NCBI GenBank assembly: GCA_014728295.1
Contig: WJLW01000127.1
Location: 47,496-111,495 of the forward strand
Length of the DNA stretch: 64,000 bases
Direction of reading: 5' to 3'
Source: Chitinivibrionales bacterium
Lineage (GTDB): Bacteria > Fibrobacterota > Chitinivibrionia > Chitinivibrionales > WJKA01
The notes below the pieces were generated by a model. That model did not search any database. It was not told where the DNA came from and worked only from the letters and a program-made list of their open reading frames with translations. This document shows, in pieces, positions 18,950 through 27,753 of this stretch (position 1 is the first letter of the stretch; every line of letters begins with the position of its first letter). The translations under genes were made by a program, and so were the position numbers.

Positions 18950-19083
18950 ATGAACGTGAAAACACTTGTCTGCCGGCACCTGAGCGTGAGGGCGACAGGC
19001 AAATCATGAGCCACGAACCGCGCACTTCTCTGGATGGAGGGGGAGTGCTGTTCGGGATGCACAACTCGGAGCACTGCGCATGA
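18950..19083 (+). other. Two chained mini-ORFs leading into the ammonia-lyase gene
   Basis: A 19-codon frame (18950-19009, ending ATGKS) has its TGA inside the ATGA that opens a 25-codon frame (19006-19083, starting MSHEPR). The TGA of that second frame lies inside the ATGA that opens the ammonia-lyase gene at 19080. Three frames are thus linked by two ATGA overlaps. No ribosome site stands out for the first frame, and no His- or aromatic-rich leader is visible, so classic attenuation is not supported. They may be translated leaders or chance. Confidence 0.25.
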
Positions 19084-20666
19084 GCCAACGACCGGTGGTT
19101 AGACTTTCCGGATGTGATTTGACTATTGATGATATTGTAGCCGTCGGCGTTGGCGACAAACGTGTCGAACTGGATGAGGCAGCATTGGAGCGTTGCACGG
19201 CCTCGCGGCGGTTTCTCGAAGATGAAGTGCATGCAAAGCGTATCATATACGGTGTCAACACGTCCTTCGGGCCGATGTGCAACAAGATAATCAGTGAGGC
19301 CGAGCTTGAAGCGCTTCAGGTAAATCTAATTCGCAGTCACGCTGCAGGATTGGGCGATCCCCTGCCGCATTACATTTCGATTGCCGTGCTGGTTGTCAGG
19401 CTGAACAGCCTTGTCAAGGGCTTCTCGGGTGTGCGACTGGAATTGCTGCATTTTATCAGGGATATGATCAACAAAGGCGTGGCGCCCTATATCCCCGAAT
19501 GCGGCAGCGTGGGTGCTTCGGGCGACCTGGTGCATCTTGCGCATATGGGGCTGACGATCATCGGCGAAGGTAAAGCGTATCTGAAAGGTCAATTGATAGA
19601 GGCTTGCGCGGCGCTTCGCCAGGCCGGTCTGGAACCGTTTGTGTTGAGCTTCAAGGAAGGTATTGCCTTGATCAACGGCACCAGCGCCATGACGGCGCTT
19701 GCCGCATTCGTCGTATTTACGTCGCGCAAACTGCTGAATCTTGCTTGTGTCAATGCCGGGTTTACGATCGAGATCTTCGGCGGCATCGATGACGCGTTTG
19801 ATGCGGATTTGCACGCAGTCAAGCCGCATCCCGGCCAGGTGAAAATTGCCTCCATAGTTCGCAAGCTGTATGCCGGATCGGGAAATATAACCCTGCGCCA
19901 ACATGTCCACGAACTGATTCGCAAGCAGGAAGCCCAGGGCCCTGTTTTCGAAACAAGCATCAACGTGCAGGATGTTTACTCGATTCGTTGCACTGCACAA
20001 ATTCTGGCGCCGGTACTGGAAGCGGTTGAGGCGGCGGCCAAGACCGTTGCAATCGAGGCCAATTCCAGCAATGACAATCCGGTGATTATTCCCGAAAAGA
20101 AAAAAATCATACACGGCGGCAACTTTCACGGGCAGAGCATCGCTTTTGCCATGGACACGGTGGCGATGGCGATTTCTGAAATGTGTACCCTGTCCGAGCG
20201 GCGCCTCAACAAGCTGCTTGACAAAAACCTCAATGAAGGATTGCCGGAGCATTTGATTGCCGGAACGGTCGGCCTGACAATGGGATTCATGGGTGCGCAG
20301 TATTTGTCAACCTCAACGACGGCCGAGAACCGTCAGCTTGCCAACCCGGTGGGAACGCTGTCGATATCCTGCAATGCTTCGAATCAGGATGTCGTGAGCA
20401 TGGGTACGATCGCTGCGCGCAAAGCATTCAAAGCGGCCAGCAACGCCAAGCATGTTCTGACGCTCGAGACGCTGGCCCAACTGCAGGCGCTTTCCTTTCG
20501 CAATGCCGCGAGAATGGGTGCTTCCATCAGGAAGGTTTATGATATCTTGCATGAACATTTTGAAGTATATGACAACAGCCACAACTTTCATGACGACCTG
20601 GTGAAATTCCGCAAACTGCTGTTTTCGAGTCAGATATTTGATGATTTATCGGTGTATGTGGAGTGA
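19080..20666 (+). CDS. MIO-type aromatic amino acid / histidine ammonia-lyase
   Basis: A 528-residue member of the HAL/PAL/TAL family. GSVGASGDLVHLAH holds the Ala146-Ser147-Gly148 triad that cyclises to the MIO electrophile. YGVNTSFGP near residue 60, NLIRSHAAGLG, YSIRC and NSSNDNPVI are the other family signatures. The enzyme eliminates ammonia from His (to urocanate) or Tyr/Phe (to cinnamates). The text reads YGVNTSFGP rather than the usual HAL YGINTGFG form, and no hutU, hutI or hutG is nearby, so histidine degradation is not supported by context. A divergent-role lyase feeding a pigment or aryl lipid is possible, since an LpxL-like gene follows convergently. Confidence 0.9.
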   Translation: MSQRPVVRLSGCDLTIDDIVAVGVGDKRVELDEAALERCTASRRFLEDEVHAKRIIYGVNTSFGPMCNKIISEAELEALQVNLIRSHAAGLGDPLPHYISIAVLVVRLNSLVKGFSGVRLELLHFIRDMINKGVAPYIPECGSVGASGDLVHLAHMGLTIIGEGKAYLKGQLIEACAALRQAGLEPFVLSFKEGIALINGTSAMTALAAFVVFTSRKLLNLACVNAGFTIEIFGGIDDAFDADLHAVKPHPGQVKIASIVRKLYAGSGNITLRQHVHELIRKQEAQGPVFETSINVQDVYSIRCTAQILAPVLEAVEAAAKTVAIEANSSNDNPVIIPEKKKIIHGGNFHGQSIAFAMDTVAMAISEMCTLSERRLNKLLDKNLNEGLPEHLIAGTVGLTMGFMGAQYLSTSTTAENRQLANPVGTLSISCNASNQDVVSMGTIAARKAFKAASNAKHVLTLETLAQLQALSFRNAARMGASIRKVYDILHEHFEVYDNSHNFHDDLVKFRKLLFSSQIFDDLSVYVE

Positions 20667-20759
20667 TGAAATTTAAAAACCTTATATAAGTTTTAAAGTC
20701 TTGCGGGCTTGAGGTGATGTGCCGGTGTCTTGTGCCGATATACTTGATATCGACCCCGC

Positions 20760-21680
20760 TTAGCTTTGCTTAATCGTTTCTTCATTCCAATAGTCATAAA
20801 AATTCAGCCACGTGCAGGGGTGCTTTCTGACAACGGACTCCATTAATCCCACAAACTTTTTGATTGCCGCATCGATTTCGTGCTGACGCGTTGCACGTGC
20901 GAGTTTTCCTGAAATCAGTGCTGGTTGCGCCTGCAGGTGATAGTGCTTCAAGCCGTGTTTGGTGACGAAAAACGGGATCAGTGGTGCGCCGGATGCTGCG
21001 GCAATCTCGTATGGGCCTGCGGGAAATGATGCCGGTGCTCCCAGAAACGTGCACTCCGTGCTCTTTTGCGTGAGAACGCGGTCCCCCAGCATGCAGACAA
21101 TTTCGCCCCGGCGCAGGGCGGAGAATATCGGCAAGGCCATATCCAGGCCCTCCTCGGAAATGGCGATGATCGCTACTTTGCGCTGCTGAGTTGCCTTGCT
21201 GAAAATTTTTTCGATGTCTTCGCGTTCATTGTCAAGCATGACAATGTTTACTTTTGCATCAGTGACATCGGCCAGAAGGCTTCCGGCCATTTCCCAGTTG
21301 CCAATGTGAGAGCCCAGCAGGATGATGCCGTTGCCCTGTGCCAGAGCCTCCAGAATGATGCTCTCACCTTCCTTGCTGTACGTGAACGGCAGTTTTCTGC
21401 ACAGCAGTGCCGCCAGCCGGTCGATGAGCGACACGCCGAAGGCATAATAATGTCGCCAGAGATGAAAGAATGTCGTATTTTTGCCCAGGTGCGCTCGGTA
21501 GTTTTGCAAGGCCCGGTTTGATGCTGCATCCTTCAGTGCGTAGGAGAAGCTGACAGCTACCAGCAGCGCGTATGCAGGATACACACCGAAATATTCGATT
21601 AGCCTGAAAAATATCCAGTTCCCCCACCCGCTGCCTTGGGCTCTGCCGTCCCATTGCGGCGCGGCATGCTTCTTTTTCAC
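20760..21680 (-). CDS. LpxL/HtrB-like lipid A or lysophospholipid acyltransferase
   Basis: A 306-residue protein of the lipid A late acyltransferase family, inner-membrane associated through an N-terminal hydrophobic segment (about residues 36-48). LLGSHIGNWEMAG contains the catalytic HX4E (His125, Glu130), and GEIVCMLGDR and PASFPAGP are further family blocks. The usual activity is transfer of an acyl chain from acyl-ACP to lipid A precursors. Related proteins in aryl-polyene and flexirubin clusters acylate other lipids. It is convergent with the ammonia-lyase gene and divergent from dinB. A housekeeping lipid A role is the simplest reading. Confidence 0.85.
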   Translation of the reverse strand: MKKKHAAPQWDGRAQGSGWGNWIFFRLIEYFGVYPAYALLVAVSFSYALKDAASNRALQNYRAHLGKNTTFFHLWRHYYAFGVSLIDRLAALLCRKLPFTYSKEGESIILEALAQGNGIILLGSHIGNWEMAGSLLADVTDAKVNIVMLDNEREDIEKIFSKATQQRKVAIIAISEEGLDMALPIFSALRRGEIVCMLGDRVLTQKSTECTFLGAPASFPAGPYEIAAASGAPLIPFFVTKHGLKHYHLQAQPALISGKLARATRQHEIDAAIKKFVGLMESVVRKHPCTWLNFYDYWNEETIKQS

Positions 21681-21771
21681 CGTTTCAACATCCTATTTTC
21701 ATAAGTGGTATCTGCGCACGTTTTAATATAGCTGATTACCCGATTGCAAATGCGTCAAACCATAGGGACTC

Positions 21772-22974
21772 ATGCAACAATCCACCGACCTTCTCAGAAT
21801 AATTCTGCATGCAGACATGGATGCATTTTTTGCGTCTATCGAGCAGCGTGATAATCCTGAATTGCAGGGCAAACCGGTGATTGTGGGTGCACAGCCCGGC
21901 CATCGGGGCGTGGTATCGGCAGCAAGCTATGAGGCGCGTCAATTCGGCATCCATTCGGCCATGCCCGTTTCTCAGGCCTGGGTACGTTGTCCGCAGGGCA
22001 AGTATGTGCAGCCGCGCATGAAAGTATATACGCAGGAATCAAGGTTCATCATGAGCATTTTTCGCGCATTTGCGCCGCTGGTCGAGCAGGTAAGCGTTGA
22101 TGAAGCATTTCTTGACATCTCCGGAACCGGCAAACTCTGGGGCAGTCCCGCGGAAGCCGCAGTCGCCATTCAAAAAGAAATCTGGCAGCAGCGACGGTTG
22201 ACATCCTCAATTGGCATCGCACCCAATAAATTTCTGGCAAAAATTGCCAGCGATTTCAACAAACCCAACGGGATTACCGAAGTGCCCGTCGACCGGGAGG
22301 GGATTGTCGCCTGGCTGAGCAAGCTGCCGATCGAGCGCATGTGGGGCATCGGCAGAAAAAGCCGGGAGGTTTTCTACCGCATTGGCGTCAAAACGATTGG
22401 CGACCTGCAGCGGATGACGGAAGAAAATCTTCACAAACGCTTGGGCAAAGCCGGCAAAAGCCTGTACCATCTGGCGCGGGGCGAGGATTTCCGGACGGTT
22501 GGCGGGTATGAAGGCGCAAAATCGATTTCCCGCGAACATACCTTCGGCAGCGATACGGATGACGTCGAGCTCTGGCGGCGGGTACTGCTCTCCCTGTCCC
22601 GCAGCGTGTCGCGTCAAGCCCGTAACGAAGCCGTCAACGCCAGCACGATTGTCTTCACCTGGCGGTTGCAGGACTTCTCCCGTCACTCTTGCAGAATGAC
22701 CAGATCGGCGCCGACGCATCTTGCCAAGCACATTTACGAAGGCGCACTTGAGCTTATGGAAAAAGCCGCTGTTGTCGGTCGCAAGCTGCGTTTAATCGGG
22801 GTCGGCATCACCAATTTCGATGTCGGCATGCAGCAGAATCTCTTTGATAACTGGGAAAATGAAAGCGCCTGGGAAGCCTCCGAGGCGGCAATGGATGCGT
22901 TGAACAAAAAATTCGGACGCAAGTCCATCTTCAAAGGGGGAGAATCCGGACTCGATATGCGCCCCCGTTGCTGA
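21772..22974 (+). CDS. dinB: DNA polymerase IV (Y family)
   Basis: A 400-residue translesion polymerase. HADMDAFFASIEQ with the first catalytic Asp (Asp15), SYEARQFGI, SVDEAFLDI with the other two acidic residues, a thumb with SIGIAPNKFLAKIASD, KLPIERMWGIG, and a little-finger domain with SREHTFG are all in the expected order. Length is slightly above the 350 of E. coli DinB, due to the C-terminal tail. It bypasses damaged bases with low fidelity. No LexA-type CTGT-N8-ACAG operator is visible in the 91-base gap upstream, so SOS control is not supported by sequence. Confidence 0.95.
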   Translation: MQQSTDLLRIILHADMDAFFASIEQRDNPELQGKPVIVGAQPGHRGVVSAASYEARQFGIHSAMPVSQAWVRCPQGKYVQPRMKVYTQESRFIMSIFRAFAPLVEQVSVDEAFLDISGTGKLWGSPAEAAVAIQKEIWQQRRLTSSIGIAPNKFLAKIASDFNKPNGITEVPVDREGIVAWLSKLPIERMWGIGRKSREVFYRIGVKTIGDLQRMTEENLHKRLGKAGKSLYHLARGEDFRTVGGYEGAKSISREHTFGSDTDDVELWRRVLLSLSRSVSRQARNEAVNASTIVFTWRLQDFSRHSCRMTRSAPTHLAKHIYEGALELMEKAAVVGRKLRLIGVGITNFDVGMQQNLFDNWENESAWEASEAAMDALNKKFGRKSIFKGGESGLDMRPRC

Positions 22975-23055
22975 TATGGGCCCGAAACCGGTAATGAAAT
23001 CTGTGCCCTCTACCGATACTAGGAGTAAACCACTGCACCAGGGGGGAAGCGCCTT

Positions 23056-23814
23056 GTGATCAGCGTCATTGTATGCTCCCGCTGCGAGCCGCACTGGAAG
23101 AGCCACGAAGAAAACGTAGCCACCACGATCGGCGCGCCGTGCGAATACCTTCGAATTGACAACAAGGAAAACCGGCTGGGCCTGTGTGCGGCTTATAATG
23201 AGGGTGTCGCGCGCTCATCCGGCGACATTCTGGTTTTTGTGCACGAAGACGCTTTTTTCCTGGAGCCGGGATGGGGCGCCGTGCTGGAGCGCAAGTTTGC
23301 CGAGCCTGCCGTGGGCCTGATTGGTGTTGCCGGAACGCAGTACCTCATGGAAAACGATTTGCGCTGGCACCAGGCGGGGCAGCCGTTTATTCGCGGGCGG
23401 GTTATTCACGATTTGCGCACGCGGGGGATTTATGCATTGTCGGTGATGTCGTGGGACAAAGCCGATGCAGAGGTCGTTGCCGCCGACGGGGTATTCCTGG
23501 CAATACGTGCAAGTCTTTTTGACCGCGTTTGTTTTGATGAGGATGCATTCGGCGGCTTTCATTTTTATGATCTTGACATTTGCATGCAAGTGCGCAGGCA
23601 TGCCCGGTGCATCGTTACCTGGGATGTGCTGGTGGTGCACTTTTCCGAAGGTATGCGGGATGAAGGCTGGAACGCGGCCGCACAGGCGTTCCGGGAAAAG
23701 TATGCTGCATGGCTCCCGGTCAGTTGTGCCGCCGGTCGGCCGGATCCGAATCGGGCAATACCGGCTAAAGATTATGATATCAAAGGCAAGGTGCCGCAAC
23801 TTGACATCGGGTAG
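23056..23814 (+). CDS. GT-A glycosyltransferase-like protein, paralogue A
   Basis: A 252-residue protein starting on GTG, chosen because a GGGGGGAAG ribosome site lies about eight bases upstream. It opens with ISVIVCSRCEPHW, has FVHEDAFFLEPGWG as a DXD-like site (His-Glu-Asp) near residue 62, and GFHFYDLDICMQVRR near residue 170. This matches the small glycosyltransferase-like family (PF13712 type), whose members occur in glycan clusters. A near-copy (paralogue B) starts at 24924, with an NDT-type GT2 gene between them. Function is probably addition of a sugar in a short glycan, but donor and acceptor are unknown. Confidence 0.72.
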   Translation: MISVIVCSRCEPHWKSHEENVATTIGAPCEYLRIDNKENRLGLCAAYNEGVARSSGDILVFVHEDAFFLEPGWGAVLERKFAEPAVGLIGVAGTQYLMENDLRWHQAGQPFIRGRVIHDLRTRGIYALSVMSWDKADAEVVAADGVFLAIRASLFDRVCFDEDAFGGFHFYDLDICMQVRRHARCIVTWDVLVVHFSEGMRDEGWNAAAQAFREKYAAWLPVSCAAGRPDPNRAIPAKDYDIKGKVPQLDIG

Positions 23815-23847
23815 TGGACAGATAGCGCATGGAGAAGGTCTGAGCTT

Positions 23848-24927
23848 ATGAGCAGCGTCGGCATCGTCATTCCGGTTTGCAATTGCCTCGAGTATACGCG
23901 TCGCTGTATCCGGAGCATTCGGGCACATTGTCGAGAAGTGGGGCCGCAAGTTGTTATTGTCGACAATGGATCGAATGACGGCACCGGCGAGTTTCTCTTG
24001 GCACAGGCTCGGGAGGCAACGATCATCACCAACAGCGTCAACCGCGGGTTTGCCGCAGCCTGCAACCAGGGGGCACGCGCGGTTTCGGCAGACATAGTCG
24101 TCTTTCTGAATAATGACACGCAGGTGCTTGCCGGCTGGCTGGAGAAGCTGATTGAGGCGAGCGCATCGACCGTTGATATCGGTGCTGCCGGCAGCAAATT
24201 GCTCTATCCCGATCGAAGGGTGCAACACGCCGGCATAGCCATGTTCTATGACAAGACGCCTTACCACATCTACGCCGGTTGCCCCGAAGAGGCTCTGTGC
24301 GTCACCAGGCAAAGAACGTTTGCGGCATTGACGGCGGCCTCATTGCTGGTGCCGCGAGAGCTGTTTTGCACGGCCGGTGGCTTTGACGAGGAGTATGTAA
24401 ATGGGCTCGAGGACGTTGACTTATGCTTGAGGCTGCGTGCGCTGGGCAGGCGGCTGATGTATGCACCGCAAAGTGTTGCCGTACACTACGAGTCGCAAAC
24501 CCCCGGCAGAGGAATACATGCGCAAAAAAACGAGCGGCTGTTTCATGCGCGTTGGGATCGGCATATCGCGCAGGACGACCTGATGTATCTGCTGGAAGAT
24601 GACATGGAAGTGCTCTTCTATCCGGGATCGGCGGCACCGGCATTTGTTCCGCGCGGGCAGGCGCGCGCCGAAATTGGTCCCAATCTGCAGGTTGCCGAAG
24701 CTCTGGAGCGCTCTGGTCGGTTGCACAAGGCAATGAACGCACTCGCTCAACTTTGCCGCATAGCACCCTATAGCGCAGATATCCTTCACCAGTGCGAATC
24801 CGTCGCCCGGTCGGTCGGCAACAGGCAACTTGCCGCTGCATGCCGTCAACGCCTCGCAACCCTTGCGCGGTATGCCGCACGAAGCAGGTCGGGTAATTGC
24901 GAACTCACCGCCAAGGAATCAACATGA
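23848..24927 (+). CDS. Family 2 glycosyltransferase with helical C-terminal extension
   Basis: A 359-residue protein. The first 250 residues form a GT2 domain: VGIVIPVCNCLEYT, IVDNGSNDGT, FLNNDTQV as metal site and GLEDVDLCLRLR, all as in rhamnosyltransferase-like GT2 enzymes. The last 100 residues (VAEALERSGRLHKAMNAL and following) look like one or two TPR-type helical hairpins. It sits between two paralogous small transferases and shares an ATGA overlap with paralogue B, so the three are coexpressed. Confidence 0.82.
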   Translation: MSSVGIVIPVCNCLEYTRRCIRSIRAHCREVGPQVVIVDNGSNDGTGEFLLAQAREATIITNSVNRGFAAACNQGARAVSADIVVFLNNDTQVLAGWLEKLIEASASTVDIGAAGSKLLYPDRRVQHAGIAMFYDKTPYHIYAGCPEEALCVTRQRTFAALTAASLLVPRELFCTAGGFDEEYVNGLEDVDLCLRLRALGRRLMYAPQSVAVHYESQTPGRGIHAQKNERLFHARWDRHIAQDDLMYLLEDDMEVLFYPGSAAPAFVPRGQARAEIGPNLQVAEALERSGRLHKAMNALAQLCRIAPYSADILHQCESVARSVGNRQLAAACRQRLATLARYAARSRSGNCELTAKEST

Positions 24928-25685
24928 TCAGTGTAATCGTTTGTTCCCGCAACGAAAAGCAAAGCGCCCTGCACCAGCAGAGCGTTGCAAACACCATTGG
25001 CCATGCGTATGAATACGTACGGGTTGACAACAGCAATACCGCCTTCAGCCTCTGCTCGGCTTACAACACTGGTGTTGATCGGGCGCAGGGGGATATCGTT
25101 GTTTTTGCGCACGAAGATGTCTTTTTTCTGGAACCCGATTGGGGCGGCGTGCTGGTGCGGAAATTTTGTGATAATCCGCAGATCGGGCTGGTCGGGGTTG
25201 CCGGATCGCAGTACCTGCTCAAGCAGTTTCCCGGCTGGCCGGCGGCGGGGCAACCGTTTCTCAAGGGTAAAGTGCTGCACGAAATTGACGGCAGGTATCT
25301 GCTGTCGGTGTTTTCGCATGAAAAAGGTGATGCAGAGGTGGTGGCGGTAGATGGATTGTTTTTTGCGGTCCGCAGCGAATTATTCAATTCGATCCGCTTC
25401 GACAGTGAGAATTTCAACGGGTTCCATTTTTATGATCTTGACATTTGCATGCAGGTACGCAAAAGCCATTCGTTGATCGTTACCGATGACATACTGGTCA
25501 AGCATCAGTCCCGCGGTTCATTCGATAAAACCTGGAAACTTTTCGGAGACCGGTTTGTGCAAAAATATGCGAACGAGCTGCCCGCTGCTTGTGTTGAGGG
25601 GACACCCCAACCGGAGAACTTCAATAAATTTGATTCGTTTGACATTACCGCAAGAATTGCTCAATCGCCGTTTGCACAGGCATGA
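24924..25685 (+). CDS. GT-A glycosyltransferase-like protein, paralogue B
   Basis: A 253-residue protein from the ATG at 24924, which overlaps the previous stop by four bases; a longer frame from 24897 would overlap more. It aligns along its length with the gene at 23056: ISVIVCSRNEK, FAHEDVFFLEPDWGGV, LSVFSHEKGDAEVVAVDG and FHFYDLDICMQVRK. The two probably arose by duplication and then diverged. They most likely use different acceptors or linkages in one glycan. Confidence 0.74.
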   Translation: MISVIVCSRNEKQSALHQQSVANTIGHAYEYVRVDNSNTAFSLCSAYNTGVDRAQGDIVVFAHEDVFFLEPDWGGVLVRKFCDNPQIGLVGVAGSQYLLKQFPGWPAAGQPFLKGKVLHEIDGRYLLSVFSHEKGDAEVVAVDGLFFAVRSELFNSIRFDSENFNGFHFYDLDICMQVRKSHSLIVTDDILVKHQSRGSFDKTWKLFGDRFVQKYANELPAACVEGTPQPENFNKFDSFDITARIAQSPFAQA

Positions 25686-25764
25686 GCGGTACGTTGCAGC
25701 AATGCAATGAATTTCGAAAAATCAATGCTTTGCAGCGTGTTTTTCACAAATTGATGCGTATGAC

Positions 25765-25793
25765 TTCACATATCTTAAAAAAATTCATATAAT
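25765..25793 (+). promoter_or_regulatory. Sigma-70-type promoter for the diguanylate cyclase gene
   Basis: TTCACA at 25765-25770 and a perfect TATAAT at 25788-25793 have a 17-base AT-rich spacer. The start of the cyclase gene is 70 bases downstream. Confidence 0.55.
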
Positions 25794-25863
25794 TATAGAT
25801 ATATGCGCCGGCAGGATATCTTTCACTGGCTTTTTATGCGCTTAACCTGTTATTTTATGTGAT

Positions 25864-26985
25864 ATGCCATCCGACACTGATGAAATTAAGGGCTTAAATA
25901 ACCGATCATGGCTGGTATATGGTCTGGTTTTGCTCATCGCGATGATCGCCTCTTTGGTTATTGGCAGACGGTATCTCAATATCGGACTGAGCATGGTGGT
26001 TACGGGCGTTGTTGGCGGCATCTGGCTGATTGCCCTGCGAAGTTGGCTGTGGTCGGTCCGCACCGAGGCTGTTCGAAAGATAGCCAAAGCCCGCAAAACT
26101 GCGCGTCGCTATCAGAATACCGCCCGGTATTTCGAAAGCATTCTGCAGGATTCCTCTGATATCATTTTTACGGTAGACGACGAGGGATTGATGCTGAAAT
26201 TCAACAAAGGCTCACAGCTTCACTTCGGCTACAGCCAGGAAGAGATAGTGGGAAAGCCGTTCAAGGTGCTCTTCGTCAACGAGGCCGACAAGCGCAAAAT
26301 ACTCGATACCGTGCTGCGTGCCGGCAAATCCGTGAACGAAGAAATTCCGATGAAAACGCGCGAGGGTGAGATCATCTACTGTAATCTCAGCATGTCTGAA
26401 ATGAAAGATGAGGCGGGATCGATCATCGGCATGGTGGTTACCGCCAAGGATATCACGCAGCGCAAGAAGCTCGAAATCGAACTGCTCAAAAAGAATGAAT
26501 TGCTCGAAAGGCTGGCCCGCACCGACAGCCTGACCGCGCTGTTCAACATCCGTCATTTTTATGATGAAGTCAAGCGGGAGCTGTCGCGCATCAAACGTAA
26601 TCCGGAGCGTCCGCTTTCGTTGATCCTGCTGGACATCGACCATTTCAAGGAATACAACGACACCGAGGGACATCAGATGGGCGACAAGGTGCTCAAATCG
26701 CTGGCCCAGGTAATCAAAGTTTGCATTCGTAAAGACATCGATTCCGCCTATCGCTACGGCGGTGATGAATTCATAATCCTGCTGCCCGACACCGGCAAGG
26801 ATCAGGCGCGGCATGCGGCGGAGCGCATCCAGAAGCAGTTTGGCGCCTTTCGTTTCGGGCGCACAAGCCTGTCAATCGGTATTGCCGAAGCTGAGGTGGG
26901 AGAGAGTGAGAAGAGTCTGGTCAAGCGGTCGGACGAGGCAATGTATCGCTCCAAACGCGGGGGGCGTTCACGTATTACGGTGTGA
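25864..26985 (+). CDS. Membrane PAS-GGDEF diguanylate cyclase
   Basis: A 373-residue protein with two N-terminal membrane helices (about residues 14-32 and 37-58), a short coil, a PAS domain at about 78-200 (LQDSSDIIFTVDDEG, FGYSQEEIVGKPF), and a GGDEF domain whose active-site motif RYGGDEF is intact at residues 297-303. It should make cyclic-di-GMP from GTP in response to a signal on the PAS domain. No RxxD product-inhibition site was confirmed in the usual place. Its 3' end overlaps the convergent rRNA methyltransferase gene by 18 bases. Two cNMP-binding regulators are close by. Confidence 0.92.
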   Translation: MPSDTDEIKGLNNRSWLVYGLVLLIAMIASLVIGRRYLNIGLSMVVTGVVGGIWLIALRSWLWSVRTEAVRKIAKARKTARRYQNTARYFESILQDSSDIIFTVDDEGLMLKFNKGSQLHFGYSQEEIVGKPFKVLFVNEADKRKILDTVLRAGKSVNEEIPMKTREGEIIYCNLSMSEMKDEAGSIIGMVVTAKDITQRKKLEIELLKKNELLERLARTDSLTALFNIRHFYDEVKRELSRIKRNPERPLSLILLDIDHFKEYNDTEGHQMGDKVLKSLAQVIKVCIRKDIDSAYRYGGDEFIILLPDTGKDQARHAAERIQKQFGAFRFGRTSLSIGIAEAEVGESEKSLVKRSDEAMYRSKRGGRSRITV

Positions 26986-27753
26986 CCGTATTCGATCCAT
27001 GCACACGGCGCCGGCAAGCGCGACGTTAAGCGATTCGACCTTTCCGGAATTCATCTCGATTGTCAGCATGTGATCGATCGTATCACGCAAGCTGCGGCTC
27101 AGGCCGTTACCCTCGTTGCCCAGGACCAGTGCATGGCGTTGGGGAATATTTTGCAGCGGCGCCGGCGCGGGGATGGATGAAGTGCCGACCAAACTGTATC
27201 CTTGCGAGCTCAGATGCTTTACCGATGCAATAAAGTCGTCGACTTTGCGCAGCCAGAGCGCATAGACCGATCCGGCGGTTGCCTGGATAACTTTCGGGGC
27301 AAAGGGATCTGCGCATCCGGCACTGAGCAGTATGCCGTCATAGTCGAATGCGGCGGCGGCTCTTATCAACGCCCCGACGTTGCCGGGATCCTGCACGTCC
27401 TCAAGTACCACAATCCGTGTTCCCGGCTCTTCGGGCAAATAATTCGAGTAGACCTTATCGGGGATGCTCGCAACGGCCAGCGGACCCCGGGGGGTGATCG
27501 ACGGTGACAGCGACCCGTATTCGGCCTGCGTTACGAAGCGCCGGGGGCCTGCATAATTCATCGGCAGGTCGCGCTCAAAGGTTATGATTTCGATGATATG
27601 ATCGGGGCAATAATGCAGCACCTGCCCGATTGCCCGGCGCCCTTCGATCAGAAAGCAGCCTTCCGTTTTGCGCAGACGTGGCTTGGCGGCCAGGTCCCGG
27701 TACCATTTGAACGGCTTTAAAATTCGATTTCCTCCCTGAAGGTCGGCAACCAT
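26968..27753 (-). CDS. TrmH/SpoU-family RNA 2'-O-methyltransferase (RlmB-like)
   Basis: A 261-residue SPOUT methyltransferase with an N-terminal substrate-binding domain (FLIEGRRAIGQVL) and a C-terminal knot domain carrying the three motifs: EDVQDPGNVGALIRAA, LVLGNEGNGLS and VESLNVALAGAV. Such enzymes methylate riboses of 23S rRNA or tRNA using S-adenosylmethionine. It starts inside the end of the upstream cNMP-binding gene (37-base overlap) and ends overlapping the cyclase gene by 18 bases. The target RNA position cannot be told from sequence. Confidence 0.88.
   Translation of the reverse strand: MVADLQGGNRILKPFKWYRDLAAKPRLRKTEGCFLIEGRRAIGQVLHYCPDHIIEIITFERDLPMNYAGPRRFVTQAEYGSLSPSITPRGPLAVASIPDKVYSNYLPEEPGTRIVVLEDVQDPGNVGALIRAAAAFDYDGILLSAGCADPFAPKVIQATAGSVYALWLRKVDDFIASVKHLSSQGYSLVGTSSIPAPAPLQNIPQRHALVLGNEGNGLSRSLRDTIDHMLTIEMNSGKVESLNVALAGAVCMDRIRSHRNT

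Noticed and set aside
19080..20666. Histidine degradation (hut) operon
   Set aside because: No urocanase, imidazolonepropionase or formimidoylglutamase gene is adjacent; only the lyase fold is supported.
21681..21771. LexA operator before dinB
   Set aside because: No CTGT-N8-ACAG-type dyad is present in the 91-base gap.
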